Of a stretch of DNA of 64,000 nucleotides, positions 22,406-35,400 are shown one piece after another (positions within the stretch are counted from its first letter, which is position 1; each line of letters starts with the position of its first letter). The position numbers and the translations under genes are program-made. This stretch comes from Caecitellus pseudoparvulus. Lineage: Eukaryota; Bigyra: Bicosoecida. The notes under the pieces were generated by a model that was given only the letters and a program-made list of their open reading frames with translations, made no database searches and had not been told where the DNA came from. The stretch is taken from NCBI GenBank assembly GCA_965644315.1, contig CBFFRQ010000067.1, forward strand, positions 744,001-808,000. The letters run 5' to 3'.

Positions 22406-23383
22406 ATGGGGCAGGCTCAGCCAACCCTCAAGGAGCAGATCCGAGAGAATAAGCGCCAAATCAATCGTGCCATTCGAGAGATTGACCGGGAACGGGTGGC
22501 CCTGGAGCGCCAGCAGGGTGTGAGTAAACTTCGCGGCAACGGGCTGAAAACGCTGCCTTCGGGATTGCTCCAGCGAAGCCCCTGACGCTGGAGTGCGGCG
22601 GCTGTGCTGAGTTGTCCGCATCTCAAGGCTGGCATGCTATGACATGCCCCCACACCCCTCGCTGGGACTCAGTGGCTCTCTGCTTGCCGCTGGCCTGGGC
22701 TGTGAACCCGTCCATGCACACCTCCCACACGGTCGCCGGCACCGCAGACACTGGAGGTGAACTTGAAGAAGGCCGCAAGGGAGAACCAGATGGCCACGGT
22801 GAACATCATGGCCAAGGACTACGTGCGGACGAAACGCAACATCCAGCGCTTTTACCAGATGCGCACCCAGATGCAGGGTGTGGCGCTGAAGATCCAGACC
22901 ATGAGCAGTGTGGAGGCGATGAACACGGCCATGCGCGGCGCCACGACGGCCATGATGCGCATGAACAAGAGCATGAACCTGCCCTCCATGCAGCGCATCG
23001 CGCGCGAGTTCGCCATGCAGAGCGAGCGCATGGAGATGAGTCAGGAGATGATGTCAGACGCGGTGGACGACGCGATGGAGGGGGACGAGGACGACCTGGA
23101 GGAGGACGCACTTGTCCAGCAAGTGCTCGGGGAACTCAACATCGACACCATGAGCACCCTGGGCAGTCTGGATGCCCCCACGGCGCAGCCAGCCTCGGCT
23201 GCCGCCGCCACCGCAGCGCCTACTGCGGTCGGCGTGGCCGCAGCGCCCTCGACACAGCCATCCCCTGGTGGTGCAGGCGGAGGTGGGCCCACCCCGCCGC
23301 CCCCCGCTGCTAGCGGTGGCGGCGGTGGGGGTGACTCCGGCATGAGTGACCTGGAGCGGCGCCTGAATAACCTGCGCAAGTGA
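22406..23383 (+). CDS. CHMP2: ESCRT-III subunit, CHMP2/Vps2-like
   Basis: Two exons, 22,406-22,519 and 22,748-23,383, with a 228-nt intron (GGT|GTGAGT ... CCGCAG|ACA, phase 0), give 249 residues. The splice restores the helical Snf7 core without gap relative to Vps2: RENKRQINRAIREIDRER, then LKKAARENQMATVNIMAKD, then TRKRNIQRF-like and LPSMQRI segments. An acidic stretch (AMEGDEDDLEEDALVQQVLGEL) follows, as in CHMP2. The C-terminus DLERRLNNLRK is a MIM1 motif that binds the MIT domain of Vps4. A long Ala/Pro/Gly-rich linker (23,160-23,335) precedes it. The protein polymerises with other ESCRT-III subunits to sever membrane necks at endosomes and in cytokinesis. The usual basic, hydrophobic extreme N-terminus (MSFLFGKRK type) is replaced by MGQAQPT. 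Convergent with the HECT gene, 92 bp away. Confidence 0.9.
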
Positions 23384-23475
23384 GGCACACATTCCACTCA
23401 GGACGGTGCCCAGCAATGCATGCTGGGCCATGGCGGAGGTGGGCACAGAATGCATTGCGCGCACAGTACAGGCAC

Positions 23476-26400
23476 TCAGCCGTTCAAAATGCCGCCGCCC
23501 AGCGTCACCGCTGTCAGCAGCTTTGACCGAAGCACCTCCTTGCTGGGGTACTCAGGCAGGTCAATGCTGAAGAAACACGTGTGTGCTTCGGGGAGGGCGT
23601 CCACCTTGCCTCGCGCCTTGTCGATGCCGTGTTTGTCCACGCCCACCCAGGCGGCATCGGATGGCGGAATGCGGCCCCGGCCCCAGGCGAAGCGGATGTA
23701 CAGAGTGCGCTCCTCGTCAGACATGTCCTCGAACACCTCCCAGAACCACTTGATGATGGCGTCTTGGGACGTGTAGCCGCTGTACACGGTGTTCCGCTTC
23801 AGCAGCTCGACGTCCACGGTGGACACGCCGGCCACCAGCACCTCCAGCTCAGGAGCTGTGACCAGCTGCAGAATGCGCTCTGGGATGACGGAACGGAAGC
23901 CCTGCACCAGCGCCTGCAGCCCTGTGTCGTACTTGTGCAGGTGGTGGTGCAGGAGGGCCTGCGCAAACTCTGCGCGGTTGGCAAAGGTGACTTGCTTGGC
24001 TGCCCCGCCCGGCACCAACTCCACGACGCTGCCGTCTGGCTCCGTCATGCTGAACGTGAGGGGTCCCTGGCTCGTCGTGAAAGCCTGGGCGAAGTCGGCT
24101 TCGCACGTGATGGGTTCTCGGGGCTTGCCCCTCGCGTCGAACTCCGCATCGCAGTCCCGCACACTGATGGCGAAGTCGTGAGCTGTGGATGAAATAAGAA
24201 GCAAGTCGTGCTCATCCGGCTCGTCCCCCAGAATGGCCTTGTACACGAGAGGGGGGAAGCAGAACGGCACTGCAGCCCCAGAGCGCAACGACATGGCCAT
24301 CCACTGTCCAATGAACCTCAGCATGCTCAGCGCACGCGGTGACGTGGCGGTGGGGTTGGGCAGGAACACAGCCAGCTCCCCGCCCTCCCCACGTGCAGCG
24401 TTTGGAGTGGGCAGGAGAAGCTCGAACTTGGAGCTAAAGAGCTCCTCAGTGGCGCGTGTCATGCCCTCGCGGAAGACGCCGCCCTGGTCAATGCCCTGCT
24501 CTCCTTCAAACTTGATGTTGCCGACAGCCGCGGAGCCCTCGCCGAACAGCAAGTTCCTATTGGAGCTGCCACCTGAGCGGAAGGCGACGGGGGACACGCT
24601 CTCCCAAGACTCAAACAGCTGCACAAAGATGTTCTCGCTCTCTGCGACACTGGTCAGGCCCTCCTCCTCGCTGCGCGTGGCGGTGAAGTTGCTGAGCTTG
24701 CCCAGCGGCATGTTGAACTCAGATGTCGTGTACCTTCCGTCAGGGCACTTCCACACAGGAATGGGGGCGGGCAGGGCACAGCCCTGGTCGCTGTCGAAGC
24801 CAACGGGGAGAATCACCTTGGTTTTGCTGTACGCGTCTGGCTTGACGTTCTCGTTCACTCGCAGGAGCTTGCGCTCCAGCATCTGCAGTGTCTGCAACTG
24901 CCCTTCCAACACATCCTGCTTGACATGCGGGAATGTGAAGCGGGAAGCTGCCGCAAGCTTTCCAGCGATGCTCGTCGGCACGTCGCTGGACAGCGGGACC
25001 GCCGCCACGGCCTTCCGCAGCACTGCGTTGAACACCTGCAGGGCTGCCAGGCGGGCCCGCAGGCGCTGGAGGGGAATGCCCGCCAGGCGCCGGAACTTCA
25101 GCGCGAGGTTGGGCGGGATGTGCACCGCGCAGGGTGGCAGGGAGGTCGCCGTGACCTTGACGGCGGCGCTGGCAGCCATGCCGTACACGCGAGAGGCCGG
25201 CTCGGGAACCTTGTTGCGTTTCTTCTTCGCCAAGCCTCGCCACTCATCGCGTAGGGACTCCTGCGACGTGCCCAGCGCAGACACGCGCTTCGCCAAGACG
25301 TTGGCCAGCTCCACAAGGTCAGCATCCTCCTCAGCTGACCATGCGCTGGCAGACGACGCTGTGAGGCCTGCTGCCTTGGCCGTGCTTGCCATGCTATGCA
25401 GGCCGCCCCACAACAGGGCATCCAAGCACCGCAGCGGAATCATGCTGGCAAGCTGGTGGCAGCAGGTCTCGTGCTTGGCCACAGACCCTTCGATGGCACC
25501 AGGCGAAACAGTGAAACCGACACCCCACAGACCAGGTGAAACGTCCGCACCTGCGGGCACCTGCAGGGAGTACGCCACGCTGCTACCTTGAATAATGATC
25601 GTCTCGCCCTCTGACAGGCTTGACAGGTATACCCCCTCCTCTGCAGCTGCCTTGAGCGCAGCAGCCTTGTCTGAGGCCTTTGCCTCTGTGGTGGGCGCCA
25701 AAGCCGGCACCCTGTGCGCATCGCGAGGCGACACACCTGTCACGGCCAGCACGCGGGGCCTGTCGTCGCCCTTGGCGCTGCTGACGCCGTGCGCCTCGAT
25801 GCCACAAGAGGCAGAGGCGCTCAAGTACAGGACGGCACCGGCGCCCAGAGACGTGTTGGGGTCCAACGTCACAGCGAGGCTGGTGGCCCCCGGAATGCTA
25901 ATTGCGCCACACAGACGCTCGCCTGCTCGGTAAGGGTGGTTGCTTTCCACGTGGCGGCTGAGGCCAGCCACTGGCAGCCACGTGCTGGCAACGAAGGCGT
26001 CGCTTGCATCAACGCCCAAAGTCAGCGTCTCTGCCATGGCCTGCGCAGTGGACATGATGTCCGCAATCTGCACGCCCCCGCTTCGTGCAGCCGCGACGGT
26101 GGGAAGGATGGTGCGGGACGCGAACGCACTGGGGTGGCTCATGGGCTGCGGCACGCGGGGGTCTTTGATGCCCTTGCCTGTCGTCGCCAGCTGCCTCCCG
26201 CTACGCCACAGGGCCAGTCCTCCCATCAATCCAGACTTGTCCCCAGCTGCTGCTTGCAGTGCCTTGGCCGCACGCTTCTCCCGTGCGCGCTTGGCAGCAC
26301 GCGCCACCATGGTGGCCGCCCCACCAGCCAGCAGAGCAAACGCACCCCCCTTGCTTGGGGCAGCCTCCCCACTGGCCTCTTCCGTGGTAGCCTGCGCAGC

Positions 26401-29400
26401 CTCCTCAGCAATGAGGCCTGCAGAGCGACCTGCGGCAGCGACAGCGGCCTCTGCTGCGGCAGTCAGCTTCCTCGCAGCACTGGGTCCGGCGAGCAACAGC
26501 GGAGTGTTCGTCACGACAGTGGGCGGCACACCCTCGTCGCGCACCTCCTCATCAGCGGCATGCTCGCTCCCTGCCTTGGCATCTGCTCCCGGCTGCTCCC
26601 GATGGTAAGGCACCAGGCAGGACACCTTGGTGCCCAGGGCAGCCATGCCTTCAGAGGTGCCGATGAGGGCGGCCAGAGAGGACCCGCCGTCGCTGGCAGG
26701 GGGGGACACTACCCCGCCTTCCTCCAGCACGACGGCTGCAGGGCGCTGCGCGACAACACCCTTGAGCACATCGCGAAGGGCCTCTACTGTGGTCGCTGCG
26801 CTGCGAGTCACCAGCACCACCTTGCCGAAGAGGGGCGGCAGCATGCCTGTGCTCTCCAACACGCGGCCGGCGTACACCGCAGTGGCCGTGTCGCTGGCTT
26901 CCACCACGCCGACGTCTTTCAGTGCTTTGCCTGTGTACACCGTCTGCCCCTGCTTGCCTGCGAGCGAGGCGGCCCGGGCGAGGGACTTGCCAGTCTCCAA
27001 CAGTGCCTCCTCCACCGCTGACAGGCCTGCAACATCCTCCACAGTCTGACAGGACGCCAAGCTCAGCGCATGCGCGAGGAGGAAGGCACTGGGGTCGCCC
27101 CCAGCCCCACCAGCACCCGCCGCCACCTCGGGCAGCTGGAAGGCACCTGGCCGGTCTGCAGACACGATGGCTACTTCCCCTGCGATGCCTTCTGCAGTGC
27201 CATCCAACTTCTGCACCTTGGGCGTCCATACAGCACCCTCGTCAGCCTTCTCTTGCCACTTCGCAAATGCAGCGGCCAGGGCGCGCGAGTGGCCGATGTA
27301 CGACAAGGCCACCTCGGACGGCACGCTGCCTTCATTCTTCACCTGGACACGAAGTGGCTTCGGGACACAAGCTGGAGCCGCGCTGGCCTTCACGTCTGCT
27401 GCTTCTCCTTCTGCTGCTGCTCCATCTTCCGCTGTGGGTGAGCCGCCTTCCTCCGCAGCCGTCCGGGCCGCATCAGAGCTGGTCCACTCAGTGTCCCACG
27501 GCTTAGGGCAGCGCGGCAAGTGCAACGAGGCAAGCAAGGACAGCACAGGCGGGGTCAACAAGTTCAACACCCACTTCTGCACATAGTCAATGCTATCGTC
27601 TGGGCGGGGGTCCTTCAAGTCCTTCACCTCCAACTCCATCAAACTTCCAGAGTCGCAGCCTTGCTCTGCGCACACGATGTCGGCCAGAGCGCCGTCCACC
27701 ACCTCAATGGCCCTGCTTGCAAAGGCGCCTTGGCCTGCCTGACTCAGCAGCACGTCTGCGAAACCCCAAACAACATCCCACAGGTCCACGACGGCGCGGC
27801 CTTGTCCCAACACAAGCTGGTGAGCCAAAAGGTTGGTGAAGATAGCCGCAGCCCGGTCGCCGTGTTCGTCCTCTGTCAGCGTCGCAAAGACGTCTTGCAC
27901 TGCGATGGAGTCGGAAAAGTTGCAGCCCACGATGCCCTGTGCAGCGAAAGACAGCTGCGCCCAGAAGCTAGCGAGCAGCGCAGCTCCCGCAGACTCATCC
28001 ACGCGCCCAGACAGCGTACAGTCAAGCTCACTGCTGCCACCAGGCACAGTGGACAGCGGCGGGTCGGCGTCTTCGCCCACTCCCAGCACGAGGGAGAGCG
28101 TGGTGAGCTGGCTGCTGGACAGCTGCTGCAGCACAAACACCAAGACTTGGGCCGCCGACACCTCTCCGTCCGCAGGACGCCCCTCCGTGTTCTGAGGCCG
28201 CACCAACTGCACACCATGCCTGTAGTCTGCCATCTCAGGCAGGCCATTGGCGACCTCCTCGTCGCTGTCCGAGCCTGAGTCTGCATCACTCGCATCGTCG
28301 GTCGAGGGCGTCGCCTTCTTGGACCCGCTCGACTTGTCGTGTGCTGCGGCATACTGAGCTTTAAACGACGCCAGCGCCTCCTCCTGCGCTTTTTCAGAGG
28401 ACTGGGCAACAGCTGGGGGCAGGAAGGCAACACGAGCTCCAGCCAGGCGCAGAGCCACCCCATCCACTCGCCGACCTTCACCCAGCCGCCTCGCAACCGT
28501 TGCCCACGCTGGAGCTGACTCTGGCAAAGCCGCAGAGCTCACTGCTGCTTCTTCGACTGCCTCGGCGCTATGAAGTGTCTGCACAACGTCCACTGCATCC
28601 CGCGAAACGCCGCCCAACGCGGCTACCTTGTCGATGAAGTCTGCCGAGCTGTGCGCTGCATCGGTGCCGCCTTGTTCCAGCGCTTTGGCAGCTGCAAGCA
28701 AATCCATGAGCGCCCTCAAGCCCGCGGGGACTTGCAGTCCTCGCTGCAGTGTTGTGGGTAAGCTCGTGTGCGCGACATGGCCCCCTGCCAAGCGCAACAC
28801 GCCGCTCTGCTGCTGCTGCAGGCTCTTGAGCAGAGCCATGGTCTGCGAGGTGGCCACACCCACTGCACCGACATCACGCAGCACGTCGGATCCATTGGGT
28901 AGCTTGGCACTGCCCAACTGGACCTGGACGCATGTCGCCATCGCAGCGGCTGCGTGGGCCGGTGCATACGCCAAGTGGTCCGTGCAGGGGGGATGCTGAG
29001 GGTGGAACAGGTGGCCCGTCGAGAGGATCTGGGAAGCCAGCTGCGTCAGCGCAGCTTGCAAGCGGCCAGGCACACCTGGGTGGCGGGCGTGCCGCAGGAG
29101 CGCAAGCACGGTCCCGTTGTTGTGCAGACCCTCCAACGCCTGCCCTTGCACAGGCAGCGACGACAGCACCCTGTTCAGGAGGAATGCCAGCAACCAAGCG
29201 CCCCAAACAGGGGAGGGCGTGTCCGCTTCTGCCTCGCTCTTCCATCCTACATGCACGGGTGCGGCGGACAATCCCACAGATACCCCAGCTGGAGCAAGCG
29301 CGTCCCCGCCGTCCTTCTGCTCGCAGGCGGAGGACTGCTCGGCAGCGCCATCTTCCTCTTTGTGCTCTGCACCACTTGCCGCAGCACCTGGCCACTGAAC

Positions 29401-32400
29401 CGCAGACAGGTCCACGTACACGTGCGCTGAAGAGGCCGGGATCGAGACGCTCTGCCAGCGAAGGTCCACCGTGAGCGGTGTGGGCTCCTTGTCCTTGCTA
29501 CCCGACTCGTCATCTTTCTCTTCCTCGGGCGCGGTGGTAGAAGTGCCTTCAGCGTCTGCTGCACCAGCAGCTGCACCAGCGGCATCAGCACGACTGGCGG
29601 GGGTAGACTTCACCCCCTTGGGCCCAGCGCCTGTAGGTGTCGGCTGGGGCGTCCAGCCATACCCCACCGCCACGCCCTTGTGCTGCGCCGCGTTCAGCAA
29701 ACGGCCCTCAGAATCCCACACGGCAAACACAGTGGGAACCTTGGGCTGCTCAGACTCATCGCTCTTAGCCTGTGTGTCATCACCAGTGTCTTCCACGGGC
29801 ACACACCAGTCATCTGACAGTCCACTGGGGGGCGGCGCAGACAACAAAGCAAGCCGTGCCCCGGAGGGCAGTGACTGGGCGCTGTTTGAGAACGACACGA
29901 CCATGCTGCTGGCGTGCATCACGCTCAAGTCGCTCCCCACGCCCTTGCGGCCCGACAAAGCCACGCCCGGCGCTCGAAGAGCCACGCCCGACTTGGCCCT
30001 CTGCTCAGTGGAGGCATGCAGGTGCCACAGCGCCTCCACCAGCAGCTTATCGGCAATGCTGGAGTGCTTGGCGCTGCTCTGCGCAGCTTCCACGGTCACA
30101 GCCTGGTGCAGCGCTGTGGACAGCTCCTGCAGACCCGCCCGTGCCTCAGTGCTCGCCTGGGGGGGCTTGTCGCCCACACTCGGGAGCTGGCACGCGCCAA
30201 GGGCCGGGTCTCGCACAGCCATGATGCGCACCAGGCGAGAGAAGTCTTGGGACGTGCACAGCACCATGAGCAATGCTGTCGCCGCCTCGCAGTCTCCCAG
30301 AGCAGAGGAGGCGTTGAGCGCCCCCAGCAGGCAAGCTCTCGCTGCCCGCACACACAGCACGGTCATGGCATCCTCCAGCACCGTGCGTGTGCCATCCCTG
30401 TCTCCCTGTGCTAAACCCAGAACTGCGTCGATCGTGTACGCGCTCGTCGCAGGCACAAGCTGCACCAGGGCGAGCCCTCGCTCAGTGTCGTGGACGCGCA
30501 TAGGGATGGCCTGAGACAACGCTGTGGACACCTCCTTCGCCAGCAAACCGTCAGGCAGGGTCACGGGATCAGCCGAGATGCCAGATAGCAGCTGTGGCAG
30601 CCCGCTTCCCATCGCACTGATGCCTTTTCCCACACAAGCCCACGCTGGCTTGTCCCCTGCAATGTGCGTGGCCAGGGACTTGGGCACCAGCGCAAGAGGG
30701 ACACCTGCCCGCAGGTCGGCAGCACCCGGGCCAGCCACATTGAGGGAGTGCAGGAGCAGGACAAGACGCGAGGGAATGAGGTCTGGGAAATTCGCAGTGC
30801 GCTTTGCAATATCGTCCTCAGACTCTCCCTCGTCGTCGTCGTCTCGATCGGTCGCAAGCCGCCGGCCCTTTCCGAGGGCTGGCGAAACTTCCACCTGCAC
30901 TGTCAGCTGATCCACGGAATACACTGACAAGGACAGGGGCCAGCTTGCACCCACGCAGTCGAGAGCAGGCAAAGAGGCCAGGGTGACCCCGTCGCCTTTG
31001 ATCACAACGCGTACCACGTATCCCAGCCTCACAGGTGGGGTCAGAGGCGTGTGGAAAGTGCACTTCAAGTCGCCCTGCACGTCTGGTCCCAGCAGGCCTT
31101 CATCGGACAGTCCCAGCACGCCCTCGAGGTGAGACCACTGCCTGCCCAGCGGCATGGTCAGTGTTCGAACGACCTTGAAGTCGCGCCGAGTCACGAGGTC
31201 CACGACATCTGATGAACCGTCCCCGTAGGTGGCCGCTGCAGCTTTGGCCAAGCTCGCAATCTTGCTCTCTGCCTTCAGTTTGCCATCAGACGTGCAAGTT
31301 TTCGAGGCCACTGCCGCGTGTTCCGGGTGTGCCACCGCTGCGGCATCGGGCAGCTCGAAAGGCACAGCAAGGACACCGGTGGCTGGGCAAGCGACACCAG
31401 CCACGTTGTAGCTGGTGGAAGTTGCAGGCGCCTCACCAGCTGGCAACACTAGGGAAACGCTCACAACCTCTTCCTCTTTCTCAGCCACAGCGCTCCCGCC
31501 AGTCTTCTCCAGTGGACGCTTGAAGGAGCCCTGAAGCTCGGCATCAGACACAACGACACTGGCAAAAATAGAGGCTTGTGCGCCTTCGCCGCTCGGCGCG
31601 TCGCCACCGAAGCCAGCTTGGTCCAGAGCCGTGGCTGCCTTGCGGTCGGTTGCGACAGCATCCAGGCGCGCCTGGGCGGCGCCCAAGCGCTGCTCTGCTC
31701 GGAGCTGAGCATGGGCTAACATGCACGCCAGCACAGAGCCACCGTCGGCTCCACCCTGCACCATGTTGGCAACTATCTGCCAACTGCTCAACGTTTGATC
31801 ATGTAACATTGGCAAGAAGCGATGCAAGAAGGGATGACCGAGCACTTTCTCCGGCGCCATGCCGTCCCATGAGAGACTCTTCACCTCCGCCTTCAACATA
31901 GCACACTGTAGTCCGCCCTTGGCCTCGCTGCCGTACTTGGAATTTCGCTTGAGGCCGAGGCCAGGAGTGCTGCCCACGGTCTCAAAGGCCGCCTCGCCTT
32001 CAGCCGTGTAATCCTCGGGTTGATCGCGCGCACGGCGTGCATCCTGTTCGCTGGGCTGCCATGTCCGGTTCTTGTCAGCAAACCTGAATGGAATGTCATC
32101 CCCAACGATCTTCAGCTCCTCCCACACTTGCTTGTTAGTGAGCTTGGCGCCAGGGTCCGCAGCGACCTTCTTCTGCCAAGCAGAAGCCATGACAACCTCC
32201 GTCACATGCAACTCGACGTTCTCGCCTCCGGATAGCCACATGACAGGGAACAGCGGGCCTTCCACCCCAGTAAACTTGTTGTCTGAGCCGACTTCGCCCC
32301 CCTTCCACCACCAACGCAGGCTGCCGTCGGGCATGTGGAGCACCTTTGCCTCAACCTCTTCATCTTCGCCTGCCGGTGCCGAGAAGCCACTCACCCAATT

Positions 32401-35400
32401 GGCGCTTGATGCGTGGTACAAGCACTGGTCATTAAACGCAAGTGCCCAGGACGCAGGACAGCGTCCAGGCAAGGTTTTGGGGTCTTTGCCGCCTTGTGCA
32501 AGTCCAAGAGACATTCTGACATCTTGCCAAGTATCCACTGAGCCCTTCTTCAGCAGGAAGCTTACGCCAACGACTCCCATCGCTTCCTCGCCACCCGTCC
32601 CAGTGGGGTCCAATGGAACCTCAACGACGTCTGCTTTGGCTAAGCTGGCAGAACTGGCGGCTGGCATGAGCGCGGAGCAGCTGACAGCACGCGGCCCGCG
32701 GCTCCGTGCGCCTTTTTCGTCGGCCGGTAAGGCCTGCGGCAACAGTGGGTCCAGCATGCCCAACGCAGCCAAAGATGACACAGCACTGAGGTGCTCATCA
32801 GCAGAGCCGGGCAACTTTGTTTCAGAGGCAAGCTGCAGGCCCTTTTCACCCGGCAAATCTTGGAACACCCAAGCTGGGAGACCAGCGAGAGCACGCTCAC
32901 TTGTGTGCAGTGAGGACCCGGTAGTTGCAGTCTGCAGAGCTAGTGCCGCTGACGATAGCCCTTGCTGGGGGAGCAGCAACTTGTCACCTTCAATGGGGCG
33001 ACGGAGGGCTTCTGCCGCAGCCACTGCTGCGCGGGCAAAGGCTGGAGTGGCTGCTGCTGTGTCCACAGCAACGCGGGCGGGACACGGCTTCAGTGCTGAC
33101 GCTGGGAGTGCTGCGAAAGCTGTCAGACCCAGGTCTAAGGACACTGCGCCAGCCGACAGCAAAAGCGAGGCCCCAGCAGCCGCCCACGAGACCGACACCT
33201 TCCCAGACTTTGCAGGTACACACACCTCACCCATCTCCCCAGCCTCGGAGGTCAAAAGCGCCAGTGTGCAGCCATCGCGGGTTGCCACATGTACAGGGGA
33301 TGAAGCATCAGCTGGGAGAGCGGGCAGTGTGGCCAAGGGCACAGCGATCGATGAGGCTGCGCAGGCCGAAGCGCAAGAAACGGACAGCACGATCGCTGCT
33401 CCCTCAGCACCGTCGCTGTGCACGGCCACCCGGCCGCTCTGTTTCGTCAATGCAGCGGGGATGTGAGCAATGAAAGCGCCAGCGTCCCAATCAGTGATCT
33501 CTGCACACAGCTGCTGGACCACGTCAACAGGGGCTTCCGCAGACCACACGGCTTGTGGAGGCAAGCCCTGCAGTGCGGCTCCGGAGTCGGATTTCAGTAG
33601 CGCCTTCGCGTCGTCAACTTTGCCGGAGGACAGCATGAGGGCGGTCCTCGCTGAAACCACGTCGCAGGTACAGCTGGATGCCACCTCGCGAAGAGTGCTG
33701 TCGGAGGTGCTGCCGGGTGTGTCAGCTGTGGCGGCTGCGGGTGTTGTCGGAGAGGAAGTGGGGCTGCATGCCGGCGACACGCCGCCCATGCCTCCGCTCA
33801 GGACAATCCCTTGGTCCAACACGCTAAGAAGCGTTGCATCAGGAGCGTCGATGTACGCGGCAGCACTCTTGCTGAGAGGCTTCAGGGCGCCTTCGTACAG
33901 GGCGGAGACGAATGGGGGGAGAGACCCAGGAGCACTGCCGTGCATGATGGCCTCAATGAGGGGTTTGGCCAGAGCTTGTTTCTCCAGCAGGTGCTGCACA
34001 GTCCCCAATGCGTGCATGGCGAGGAACAAGCCCGGTAGACTGGACGCACCTGCGCCCTGTGCAAGGGAAATGAGGCTGTGTAGCACTGGGGCGTCCAGCC
34101 GGACGAGCTCGGCGGAAGCAGGCGGATGCAGCGCAGGAGTCAGGTCAGTCGGTGAGTAAGAAGCCGTCCTCATCGTCGAAGTCAAGGTAATTCCTTCCGC
34201 AACCAGCACAGTGCACTCACTACTGCTGCTTGTGGAGCCAGTGGCAGGGGTGGCCCCGGAAGGGAGCATGCCTGGCATAAAGAATGTCCGCAGAAGGTCC
34301 CCATCGGCACCTTGCACAGTATGAGACAAGGACAGGACAGTGCCGGTTTTGGTGTCCCCAGCACCAGTGCCTGGGAGGGCGACACGCGCTCCGACGAACA
34401 AGCCACCGTCGGCAGCTGCAAGGAATCGCATGCAAGCCAAGATGCGGGCGAGGGCGTGCTTGTCAGCTTGCACATCAGCACCATCTTGCAGCCATGCGGC
34501 AGCCTCGTTGATGGCGGCAGGCACAAGCCCAACCAAGTGCTTTGCCCATGGCCCGTGCACGTCCAAGGCGAGCCGGCGAAGAAGCTGCAGCGCCAAGGAC
34601 GCCAGCGCCTGGTCGCATTCAGGGGTGGAAGCAACGGGAGCATCAGGGTGTTGCACCCCAGTCCAAGCCAGCGGCAGGTGAGCCCCCCAGGACATGGCCA
34701 CCGGGGCTGCCACCATATGCAGCAGCCACCCTAAAGCCACGCTTGAAATGGTGGATGTGTCGCCCCCCACAGCGCTGCCGCCAGCTGCGACGTGGTCGCC
34801 TGCATACACGGCGCTCCACATGTCAATGTCTGCCGCTGCGGGCCACGCACTTTTCAGTGCCGCGCCCACGAAGCTGGGGCGCAGTTCGTGGGCACAGCTT
34901 CCCAGCAACAGAAGCACCGCGCGGCGCAGGCGCAGGGAGCCGAAAGCAAAAGCAATCACCATGCGCTCCAGCCAGGCGGCTGTGACGAGTGCTTCGCGGA
35001 CTGTAGCTGACCCAGCTAAAGACAGCAGCTCTCCAAAGTGTCCGTTCAGGGCTGCTTCAGCAGCTACGTGTTCGCCACACCTGTCCGCCCGCAGCTCCGC
35101 AACGTATGCATCAATGCCCTTGCCAAGGGTGGCCAGCGACTCCCTCTGTAAGCAAACAAGCGGCTCATGATCTGTACCTGCAGCACCCTCCATACCGGCA
35201 GGCTCGCCTGCTGTGCTGTTCACGCGGCTAAGCTGCAGAACAGAGCTCTGCACGCTGCGGGTCGAATCCGCTTCGGGTGAGGCTGTGCGCTTGAGGCCCT
35301 TGCTATCCAGCGGCTGTGCCCCAAAGGCAAGCTTCGTGAGCACACTGGCAACAAGGCTGGCAGGTGAGGCGAGCTTCAGCTCTGTTTCTGGGACTGGTGT

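Noticed and set aside
21551-22621. Minus-strand open frame of 356 codons
   Set aside because: It spans the unknown small gene, an intergenic stretch and CHMP2 exon 1 in antisense; no domain and a composition typical of a shadow.
24185-25591. Plus-strand open frame of 468 codons
   Set aside because: Antisense to the HECT domain region, whose catalytic motifs establish the coding strand.
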